Positions 13,578-24,100 of a stretch of DNA of 64,000 bases are shown in pieces (positions within the stretch are counted from its first letter, which is position 1; each line of letters opens with the position of its first letter). Location of the stretch: assembly GCF_910592395.1 (NCBI RefSeq), contig NC_088320.1, forward strand, positions 7,254,001-7,318,000. The letters are read 5' to 3'. The stretch comes from Lineus longissimus (taxonomy: Eukaryota > Nemertea > Pilidiophora > Heteronemertea > Lineidae). The notes beneath the pieces are model-generated. The model was not told the origin of the DNA. It did not search any database and was given only the letters and a program-made list of their open reading frames with translations. Position numbers and translations under genes: made by a program.

Positions 13578-14030
13578 TTAACGTCGAAAACCAGGCAATA
13601 AAATGACTGAAATCAATCATAGTTTCACACTTCTTGGACTTTATAACCCATTAAAATCTTGCTCATACACAAACGAACATGGTCATATTGCGACACACTA
13701 AATCATAAAAAAATCACCACAATTCTAGTTGACCTATACAAGATATGAACAAGTTCGTATGCACAATCTTTTCTCAGAGCACAGCAGGTAGGGCACAACT
13801 CTTTCTCAAGGAAATAGCACCAGGGGTTTGAATATCTATCACACAGGTCAAATCCTGGATTTGCAATCGGGTATAGATTTCAACCATACCTTGTATAATG
13901 CATTAGTCGGGCAGGATCGCCAATTGGCGAGTTGCAGCCAAATTAGGCTACTTCACCCCTTCATACCGGTCAATTCGACTGTGCCAACGACATGCACCAC
14001 AACCAGATAAACAGGTAACCGGTGTCATTT

Positions 14031-15140
14031 CTAATGAAATAGCCAGGGCCATTGTGCTCACCTCATGTGGAGGAAAGATGGATAAAGAGCATGGTATTGC
14101 GTTATGTAGTGTTAGGTTTGATGTAGGTCCAAGCAATTACAATTTCCCCAAAATGGCCAATTTACAGTACATTCGACCTCTGTGACCTTGAAAAGTAGGT
14201 CAAATCAAAAAAGATCCGGGTGACACATTGAATGGTTGTTAGAATTAAATGTACCTATGATATAAAATTGGTGCCAATCGGGCAAGTAATTACTAGGAAT
14301 AATGGCATTTTGAAGAATTTAGGATTTGGCCCCCTCCCTGGAGGCCAAACGGCAAATCAGATCGCACCAAACGTTGGTACCTGAGATCACCTGACCAAGG
14401 GGTACATGTGTACTTAATTTGTGATCAATAGTCATTGCAGTTAAGAAACGTGCCATAGTTACGGCCTGAAGGCCAATTTACGCCATCTGACCTCTGTGAC
14501 CTTGACAAGAAGGTCAAATTAAAAACCTGTGTGACATATACTGTATGGTGGTTAGATGTACCCATGATATCAAATTGGTGGCAATCGGGCAAGAAGTTAA
14601 GGAATAATCACATTTTTACGGTTTTTGGATTTTGCCCCCTGGTGGTCAAGTTGTGAATCATATTGGACCAAACTTTGGTCCCTGAGATCACCTGACTAAG
14701 GGGTAAATGTGTCCCAAATTTGGGATCAATAGTCATTGCACTTAAGAAACGTACCATCGTTACGGCCTGACGGCCAATTTACACCATTTGACCTCTGTGA
14801 CCTTGAAAAGTAGGTCAAATCAAAAACCCCTATGATATGTGATGTATCCTTGCTAGAAGTACCTACCATAAATTCCTTATTGAAAACGGATCATTAATAA
14901 GACACATATCACACTTTTTATGTTTTAAGTTTTGGCCGCCTGGTGGCTAAGTCATGAACCAGACCAGACCGAAATTCAGTGTCAGAGTACCTCTGACCTA
15001 GGGGGTCATGTGTACAAAGTTTCAAGTTCATAGCACAAGCGGTTAAGAAACGTGCCACACAGGATACGGACGACGACGGACGACGACGACGACGACGACG
15101 GACGCAGGGCTATCGTATAGACTCCTACGGTGAGCCAAAA
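14031..15140. repeat. 1.1-kb GAC-tailed dispersed repeat, copy A
   Basis: Nearly identical to 37994-39150. It begins GGCCAGGGCCATTGTGCTCA-like (here with AGCC) and contains three diverged internal repeats of about 310 bp, each with GACCTCTGTGACCTTGA and a GGTCAAAT motif (near 14176, 14490 and 14791). It ends in a (GAC)n tract at about 15066-15106 followed by GGTGAGCC. No protein is encoded. The boundaries suggest a mobile unit, but no clear terminal inverted repeats were seen, so the class is unknown. Confidence 0.7.
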
Positions 15141-15645
15141 AGGCAACAATTGTATTGCTTTAATACCCCAAAGAAATGTGGAGTCATCGGCAAAATCACA
15201 TCACGAGAGCAGAAAACGCCAAACTGCTCAAGAAATAGGCAATTATATGCTTTTTTACAAATTGTCTCTGACCTTACAGAGACTTATACAGTACTTATTT
15301 CATGCACCGTTCAAAAAACATTTGGGCCCAAATTCATAAAGGGCGTTTAATGGTTAGACGTGTGTAACTTCTCTCTAATTAGTTTCAGGGCCTATTCATA
15401 TTCTGTGAAGATTTACATGATGGACCTGAATCTGTCTATTCAGTAGTTAAACGCTGTTTTAAGCTAAACGCCCTTCATGAATTTGGCCCTTGGTGTAGTA
15501 CAAAAGCATTTGATGCATACACATTCTCCACTAAGGACAGTGTTATCGGTGCATTATAAAGTGTCCCCAGATGAAGTTCTAATGTATTTCTATGAATGTT
15601 CAGGCTCAAGGCTTGGCCAAAGTAGACCTCTACCTCGATCTTCGA

Positions 15646-18600
15646 TTATTTTTTTGGGACAGCTTGAATTGTTTTGGTCACATTCATATCTCCTGCACAG
15701 AAGACATTTCCGAAGTTTCCCATGCCACTGATGTTGCTTGTCTGCCGGATTGTAGAAGGTTCACCCTTAGCAACACCTTTGGGAGGTCTGGACTTATTTC
15801 TAGTTACTGTGGTAACTGTTGGCATCACAATGGAACCTTTCTTCACGGGTACCCCCTCAGCAGCCTGAGAGGTTCCAGTTGGTCTTTTGCCTTTTTGTTG
15901 TTGGGCCATCGTTACATCTGTGGCCTGTGAGGTTTGGCAGATAGTCATTTCTCCACCAACAAAGACATTTCCCATGTTACCGAATCCGGTTATATTTGCA
16001 TTTTGGATGATGGGTGCTGTCTGCTGGGCCACCGAAGGAGGCTGCTCCGAAACCGGAGGAGGATCTGGGTAAACAGGTTGAGGGTTCTGTGGAGCTCCTC
16101 CAGCGTTCGGATACATGCTTCCAGAGGACAGAGGCGGTATGCCAGGTCTGCTGCCAGTGCTGGTACGATCACCTGAAACCAAATACCCTCAGTAGTATTT
16201 TTCTAATAAGGATTGTGAGCATTTTAAAATATATGTGACACACCATATCAAAATGGGTAGTGGCATTTGGGCATATAATATCGTCTGTGTCTTCTCATAG
16301 AGAAGGCCTGGTTCTTTCATTGGTCTCACAGGGATACTCGTAAGCTAAGGCAAAAAGTCTGAAATATTTTGTTGTTGCAATCTTATCATAACATCAGCAC
16401 TCACTTGCACAAAAACGCCTCTCAGATACTTATTTTTGGTCCAATTAAAAATATTCAAAGACCTATAGAGTATAGAGACAGAGATCTTTCTATTCCAGCT
16501 ATCAAATATAGCATTAGTGAGAGAAAAATATCTCAAATCCGCCTTAAACATCCCTGTGGTCACTCACCAATTGGCTCAGGTATGGGATCAGTTTCAGGAG
16601 GATCAATATGCATATTGGACACGCCATCGGTAGTCTCTGATATATCTCTCTGGCTGACTGGAGGCTGGTTGGCTCTGGCTTCATCAAAATAAGAACTCGT
16701 CATCCCCTCTGGCTGCGGGTCTGAATCACACTGCATATTCTCTGCTTCGGAACTTGTATCCTCTGGTTGGCGACGTGGAAGAAGCTTGGCAGGCTGGATG
16801 ATTGGCTGCTGATTTTCCACCTCATTTTTCTTGTGTTGCACTTCCCTCGGGTCCACTTGTTGTTCGTTCATGTCGGAACTCCGGCCTTTTCCGTAATACC
16901 CACTATTACCATCTGCACCATGATCCACAGCGTCTGGGATGGATAAATTTTTGTGCTCTGTGCCACAGGCACCACCAGATTCTGTCTCTTTGTGACCTCG
17001 GACATCAATACTGGAACCTGGACCCATGTCTGGGTCTGGCTTCTTGGTCTCCTGTCGATAGATGTTGGTTTTGCCTCGAGTTTCGTCAAAAGGCTTTGCT
17101 GGAATAGGGTGAACTATGTTGGTGAGAAAAGGCAATAAAAACACACTGATATAACTTGAACCCAAAGCCACGGAGCTCATTATACTTTGAAGAAGTTCTG
17201 GAGTCAGTAGGCGAACTGAACCACTTCGCTATGATATGAGTGACCAATACGAGTGACCAATGTTTTAGTCCGGTGTATCATTACAAAAGCGACATGGACC
17301 AAAATACTGGTGTCTTGATGCGATACACAACAATGCAAGATGAAATTCATGGATTGGTGTTACTACATTTGTAACACAGCGGAACCACCCTTCACAGACA
17401 CCTCTCTATTAATGACACTAGTTTTGGTCCCAAAATGGTTGTTTCCATTCAATTTGACCTCTCTGATCAGGACACCTCTCTATTAAGGACATCACTTGTC
17501 AGTCTCAAGGGTGACCTTATTTTTTTTTTTATATTTATTTAAACCTCCAAACAGGAGAACAATGACAAGTACAATAGATACATAAAAGTTCAACAAATAT
17601 AAAATAGTACATGATTAAAAAGCTCGTACCAAAAGTTTGACCAGCCCCCTCTCGCGCGACCCCGGGGAGCAGTATCTGTCGTCGAGGAGGAGAGACCTAA
17701 GAGAGTCAACTACGCCATCCTCGCCAACAGAGGCCACGCCAACGGGGCAGAGCGAGCGGGGACGGTCTGAAAAAGCAAGAACAGCAGGCGACACGTGATG
17801 GGAGACATCGTGCAACAGTGTACCAGCAGTACAACCACGCCCCGTTAAAAATTCAGCCAAAAGAACAGCGTTAAGAGCACTAGCCGGGGACCGACGTTTA
17901 AAAATACGGTTAAAAAGTAATAACTTACTATTGAGGATCACAGAGGAGACAGGATTAACAGAAATGGCTTTCAGAAGCTTGCCATGGTGTGATCGCTTCG
18001 GTAAACCGAGCACCCGTTTAAAATTATTACTCTGAAAACTGTTTAAAATAGTCAGATCGTGTTTGTTCATATACACGCTAGAACATCCAGAGATTGCAAT
18101 AGGTAAAATAGCGGTTCTTAATAGAGAGGTTCTACTGTATTACAGTCATTCAAAGGATTTTGATTATTCATTTTTGCAGACCCTGCTCCATGCAGATCAA
18201 TGCTACGCGGTTTCGTTGTGAGTTAGAAAGAGAATAGATGAAGACACTTACGCAAATCGAAATTGGGTGCCGGAGGAGGAAAATTATCCTGTATTTGCTG
18301 TACATATTCAGCTAATTTAAGAAGACGATTGGATTTAAACAACATGATGAGCTGTCCATATTTCCCAACAGATATTATTTTCTCACTGAAAAGTGAAGAA
18401 AAGATAACTCTAAATTTAAAATGAGATTAAAATCATCATAATTTTAACATCTTTACCAGTTTGAAATGTAAATTCTCAGCGAAAAAGAGAGAGTTTACAC
18501 AAACTAGGCCTACTCTACTGTGTTGTTATGTCTGCCTGGGCTGAGTTGTTCAAAACAACGTTAGGTTTAACGGAGACGTTAAGTCTTAATGTGAACATTT

Positions 18601-19528
18601 CAGTGGGTTTAACTGAAAGAGAACGTCCTTAAGGATGCTTAACGTTGCCCCTTAGGGATAACGTGACTTCTGTGCTTTTGAACAACCGGGCTCTGAAGGT
18701 TATGTTGTGATTCTGAATCTTCCCAAGCCTGTGATCACAGGCTAGATGGAGAAAACATCCTTCGAGCTGCTTGGAGAATGTCATGAGTGAGCATACCTTA
18801 TACTTGTCCATCCAGTTGAAACATTAGAACAATTTATAAAGGGTTGACCATAGACACCACCATTTTGGCAATAACATGAAATCCTAAAGCAATTAGAATT
18901 AGTACTCACTCAAATCGAAGGGAAATTTGTCAATTTCAAGGGTGGGAGGCTGTTCTCAAGAAAACAAAGAACTGACTCCCATCCTTGAAATTTGCCTTCA
19001 CTTTGGTTTGAAAGAGTTCTTATTGCTTTAGGATGTCAAGTCCTAGCCAAAATAGTGGTGCCGACTTTGCCACTTTCCTCGGCAGAAATCATGTAGGGCT
19101 TCCGGTCAGGTGGCAAGCTTTGACTAATCAAAACCCCTGTATGTGATCATGGCCTGAGCGTGCTGTCTGTGCCGAACAAGCATGATAGGTCTCTTCTGAT
19201 TGGTTTATAATACCGGTCAGGAAGTCCAAAATTGCTGCTAGAGGAAAGTGGCGAATGGTCAAAGTGTGAAAAGAATTCAACAAAAAAGGCTAACAATTTA
19301 ATAAGTTTTCGAAGTGGTAAAACAAAAAAACACTCACCCGACGAGTTTAAGGAATATATCAGAAAAGTCGCTGACGTGATCCTCTAGGAATTTGGGCTCA
19401 AGAAGACCAAGACTTTGAATAGAATCTTTTAATATTTTTAAGTCTCTATTTGGGATTTGTCCATTAAGATATCGCCTGAGCTCATCGTGTCGATGTAGAC
19501 TGCTGCTGTTCTCGATGTCACGTTCCAT
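15646..19528 (-). CDS. Death-effector-like domain protein with twin Gly/Asn motifs (4 coding exons)
   Basis: Coding exons on the minus strand are 19338-19528, 18252-18385, 16568-17098 and 15646-16172. All junctions keep one frame (phases 2, 1, 1), giving 460 residues. An acceptor just upstream of the ATG implies an untranslated first exon. Residues about 12-95 look like a death-effector domain. The match is RDLKILKD, then FSDIFLKLVGEKIISVGKY and a final helix with SNRLLKLAEYVQQI, which lines up with the F-L-E-(I/M), Y/L and NRLDLL positions of caspase-8/FADD-type DEDs. Residues about 109-340 are polar, proline-rich and probably disordered. Two near-identical motifs follow at 345-363 (NITGFGNMGNVFVGGEMTI) and 432-450 (NISGMGNFGNVFCAGDMNV). 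Their Gly/Asn/beta pattern recalls amyloid-signalling motifs such as RHIM or fungal HRAM. The function is inferred: oligomerising signalling adaptor. Intron 2 hosts a LINE nested in a MITE. Confidence 0.8.
17373..18140. mobile_element. TACAGT-type MITE (reverse copy) split by a LINE
   Basis: The left part (about 17373-17518) is a reverse copy of the element also found at 46153, 51138 and 60103. The remaining terminus (AATAGAGAGGTTCTACTGTA) resumes at about 18113-18140. Between them lies the LINE fragment. The pieces at the junctions, GACCTTAT and GTTCTTAATAG, are both versions of the expected GTCCTTAATAG, so a short target duplication is likely. It lies in an intron of the death-effector-like gene. 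Confidence 0.7.
17519..18112 (-). mobile_element. Non-LTR retrotransposon 3' end
   Basis: The minus strand reads an open frame from 18076 to 17615 (153 residues) typical of the C-terminal part of LINE ORF2: FKRVLGLPKRSHHGKLLKAI followed by a leucine-rich segment, ending about 95 bp before an A-rich tail (T-run at 17520-17531 on the plus strand). The 5' part, including the reverse transcriptase core, is absent, as expected for 5'-truncated LINE copies. The frame is still intact, so the insertion is fairly recent. Subfamily (CR1/L2-like) is uncertain. Confidence 0.65.
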
Positions 19529-19529
19529 G

Positions 19530-21160
19530 ATGATGCAGTCAATATAGCTAAAAGTGAAAGCGTGGAATTATAGCCTGTGTGTAACCACAGGCCAATGAGA
19601 ATCAAGGGTCAGTAAGTGGTAAAGGGATCATAAAATGTCCATGAAGGGTTAAGAAATAAGGAGAAGAAATCTGCATAGGTCCCGTGTTGACGTCATTGGA
19701 TTTCTTGCTCCCTCTTCTAGTTCTACCTGAACCCTTTTTTACAATGATTTGACCCCTTGCTCACACTGACACTTGATTCAGTGGCCTGTGGTGTACACCA
19801 GGCCCAGTATAGTAGGGTAATCATAATATCTGTATACAGTATACTGTAAGCGGCACCGTCTCAAATTTCCAAATAGGCCTGGGGGGGGACAATCGGGGAC
19901 AATCAATTATGCCATGTATGTGCACTCCAGGCAGAAGTACACTACATGCTGCTGTAGTACTATTTAATACATCTTACTGTACATCACTTGTGACACTAGC
20001 TTGTAGCTATGAAAGTCGTAGCTAGTGCCTGGTGGAGTCATAGGCTATGTGCATGATGACCCCATCTGACCGACCAAAGCCGCCTAATCTACTAATTCAC
20101 TGCATTAAAAACCGAACCCGGCAGATAAACTGATGCTAGCGCATCCATACATAGTGTTTAACTGAACCAAAATGCAACTGAATGTGTATTAATTACCCAA
20201 AACTGGATAAAACTTCCAGCACCCACAACGCACTCCATCAACAAATCGGAAACTGGGGAATCCCCACGATTTATACAGCTTACTGCACATCACTTGTCAC
20301 ACTAGCTATGATGATCCCATCTGAATGACAAAAGCCGCCTAATCTGCTAATTAACTGCACTAAAAACCGAACTAGGCAGATAAACTGATGCTAGCGCATC
20401 CATAAATAGTGGTTAACTGAACCAAAAGGCAACTGAATGTGTATTAATTACCCAAAACTGGATAAAACTTCCAGCACTTCCTCAACGCACTCCCGCGACA
20501 AATCGGAACTGGGGAATCCCCACGATTTACTCCCATTTCATCCATGACGCCACCAATCGATAACTAGCTGGAAGAGCAATGCGGACCGGTGTGAAAGGGT
20601 TTTGGACTTTATGGGGCGGAGAGTCCGGCGAAGAGTAAAAAATCTCTACTGCTAAACTAGAAAGAAATCAGTGAAGTAGAGGTTAGGGTACCCAGGCGCA
20701 GTCCCATAGCCAACCACAGGTCGTGGGTTCGACTCCCGGTTAATCTCAAATGACGTGCAGAGACCATGCAGGAGTTGTTCCCGACGCGGACAAGGCATAG
20801 AATTAAGTGCTATGCCCTTTTAATCTTAAAATCACTGAAGGTCATGGGTCTCTATTCAACTATACCTTAATCCGTCACCATACAATTGGGACAGCTAATT
20901 TTCCCGCGGTTGGGGTGGGGGCATGGAAGACAGAACACGTTTTTCGGATGAGTCGGGGGCGTGTGCGTCCTCTTTTCGGCCATATTGAACCTCCATTTCT
21001 TTATCAGCCTGGTCGGGCCGTGTGCAGACGATCAATGACGTCAGTCGGTCAGAGGCATAATTCCAGAGGAGCCGCACCGCCAGCCGAGTGATATCAAGGA
21101 GAGAGACCAGAGACCCTTGGACGATTTACGGCTGTGGAGACGGAGACAATTCTCGGAGAG
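19530..21160. other. Interval between divergent genes, with tandem duplication
   Basis: This separates the death-effector-like gene (-) from the LIM gene (+) and should hold both promoters. A block of about 240 bp is tandemly duplicated at roughly 20040-20280 and 20300-20530. It shares AAACTGATGCTAGCGCATCC, TGAATGTGTATTAATTACCC and GGGGAATCCCCACGATTTA. The last of these holds the palindrome GGGGAATCCCC, which resembles an NF-kB-type site, and it is present in both copies. Near 20705-20745 a tRNA-like B box (GGTTCGACTCC) suggests a SINE remnant. Confidence 0.5.
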
Positions 21161-21161
21161 C

Positions 21162-24100
21162 ATGGCCGACGGGTACGTATGAATTTCTTTATTGAATATG
21201 GCATATAATTGCAGCACTCTTGCAAAACTGACCTGGATATTCATAAAATGTTGGGCCTACTTTCTTTCTATTTCACACCCACCCCCATCATTGCCTGAAA
21301 AGCCTCTCGTTTTATCGGTTTCTATCCATGTATACATGTACATGCTCGGTCAAATCGATGAGCGAGTGGGTGGGTTTGGTGGTTGTGGGGTGAGGTGTTA
21401 CGATGGGGCTTAGTACGGGAATCCTGCCCCATTCCCGCGTGTTTGTGTTGGTCACTTCACTTTAGACGTGGGGTATGTCGCTAATTAGAACCCCACTTTA
21501 TTTGCAACTCTGATCGACGTGGAGACGTAAAAGTCAAACTGCTATTTAAATCGTAATTTTGAAGAAAAAAGTCAGGTTAAGTCGTTACCACAATTCAGTT
21601 CCTGCTAAGCCTACATGCCTATGCCTGGAATTCCGACATTGTCATGTCTGAAGTTTTTCCAAATATCAATAACAACGTATAGGTTGTTATTTGCTTTACC
21701 AGAGGGCTACCGAGCAGTAGCTATTTGGTGCCTAGACATACGTGTATACACTTACTTTACCCCCTTAAAGCCTATAACTGCTAACCATTGAGGACGCGTA
21801 CAAAAACCGCTATGGACAGGCTATGTCGCAATCAAGGACAGGGGCATAACAAATGGCGCTAAACACTCTCTGATGAGTGTCCTCTAATTAACCTCTTAAC
21901 GAAGACGGGGACGGGAAACCGAAAGAGTTCCAAAGGCAAAGCCGATTGGCAAGGCAATAACACGCGACTAAGTGTCTACTGATAGTCTACAGTGTGCCAC
22001 ACTAGGTTTTGTATAAAACAAATGATTTTATATCACATCCGAATGCACTCTCGTATATAGGCCGAGGTTTCAATGTTGTCTTTGCCGACACAAATTATTT
22101 GCCAACTCTAAACCGACGATCCATATGAAGCGCATCACACAGCACAGTTCACAAACTTTTCTTGAATTATGTGAACGCATTTAGACATTGGCGAGTCTTC
22201 TGTCGATCGCCAACCAATTAAATGAGGGTCTGGGGGGGGGGGGTCGTACCGTAAGGGTACTGTAAGCACCAGTGGGCGTCAGGAATTTTTAACCATAGCG
22301 CGACCTAGCTCGCTCATCCTGGCACCAGTTATTTTCAATATACTCCGCCTCTCGATACATACTACAATGTAGGAGTATCAAAAACCTGTGTCTCAGGATG
22401 CCTTTCGCCGTATCTACATGTACATGAATCTATCGTTGTATAGTGTTACAAATACACGACGACAGAACAGAAATATTTGCAGAGGAAAAGTTATGACCGC
22501 CGACCGGACGTCTGTCCCCAATACTCAGCTCCACAACATGATCAGGAAAAGCACGTCAAGTACCAGACTGTCGTGTGACTTCCGATTTTTTAAAGGAATT
22601 TATTGTGCAACATACAAGCATGAATTGTTGACTTTGTGCAGTTTATGATCATGACGAACACTTGTCGCAGCTGAACATGTGTGATGTTGTGTTGTTTTTC
22701 GTCCGTTTGCCGAGGCCTGATATAACTTATATTGTCATGAATGGATCGCATAATGGTCATGTGGGATGGCCGACTGATAATTATGCCTACTAGTATTTCT
22801 ATATCCGCACTCCTACTAAGGCTACCTCTTGTTCAAGCTTGAAGTGATAAAAAGATAGAAGGAAGACTACAATGTGGAAGCAAAAGCTGGGGAGGCCAGA
22901 TAAAGTTACGCGAAGACGCCAATTGATGTCTCCACCAGCAGAGTACATAGGCATTATGCACCCTTACGACGAATACGTCTCTGGAACTGTGCAGAGCCAC
23001 ATGTGTTCGACACCCTGTAGCTCCTGCCAATATATAGCCCCCTCTAAGAAGCTTATCAGGTTATGCAGCCGCCCCTACACCGGCAGCGTTAATTCCTCGT
23101 CAATTTGGCTAATAAGCCCAACGAAGAAACTCAAATGATTCACTTTGGTAAAAGCATCTATGGTATCTATATCTGAGTCATTCACACAAGCATCTTCACT
23201 CTACGACGACAATCTGTCTCCTTACAGGGAAGCACCAAAAACTTGCGCAAGATGCGACAAAGAGCTCAGGTAAGTCAGTAAGAAACAACGGGAGTGTGTT
23301 TAGCTACGCAGTCCAGAGTCAAATTGATGATTGCATTTTCCAATTGATCGAGGTCCGCCCGGAACGAAACATAATCGTACAGCGAAGAGAGTCTACCCGC
23401 CTTCGTGCACGAATGGTTTCAAGTGTGGTGAGAGAAAGGCGACATGCGGAAGGGCAGCGCCCTCCTGTACCAATGGTGCTAGGTGTGGTAGAAGAGTAAG
23501 AGAAAGGTGACATGTATGGAGAAGGGAGGTGCCTTCTTGTACCAATGGTTTCAGGTGTGGTAGATGAGTAAGAGAAAGGGGACATGTATGGAGAAGGGAT
23601 GTGCCTTCTTGTACCAATGGTTTCAGGTGTGGTAGATGAGTAAGAGAAAGGGGACATGTATGGAGAAGGGAGGTGCCTTCTTGTACCGATGGTTTCAGGT
23701 GTGGTAGATGAGTAAGAGAAAGGGGACATGTATGGAGAAGGGAGGTGCCTTCTTGTACCAATGGTTTCAGGCTTGGTAGATGAGTAAGAGAAAGGGGACA
23801 TGTATGGAGAAGGGAGGTGCCTTCTTGTACCAATGGTTTCAGGCTTGGTAGATGAGTAAGAGAAAGGGGACATGTATGGAGAAGGGAGGTGCCTTGTTGT
23901 AATAATGGTTTCAGGCTTGGTAGATGAGTAAGAGAAAGGGGACATGTATGGAGAAGGGAGGTGCCTTCTTGTAATAATGGTTTCAGGCTTGGTAGATGAG
24001 TAAGAGAAAGGGGACATGTATGGAGAAGGGAGGTGCCTTCTTGTAATAATGGTTTCAGGCTTGGTAGATGAGTAAGAGAAAGGGGACATGTATGGAGAAG

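Noticed and set aside
20695-20750. Possible tRNA gene (B box GGTTCGACTCC), also 27440-27480 minus strand
   Set aside because: No acceptor stem or cloverleaf can be formed and the A box is poor. Shared sequence between the two sites fits SINE remnants.
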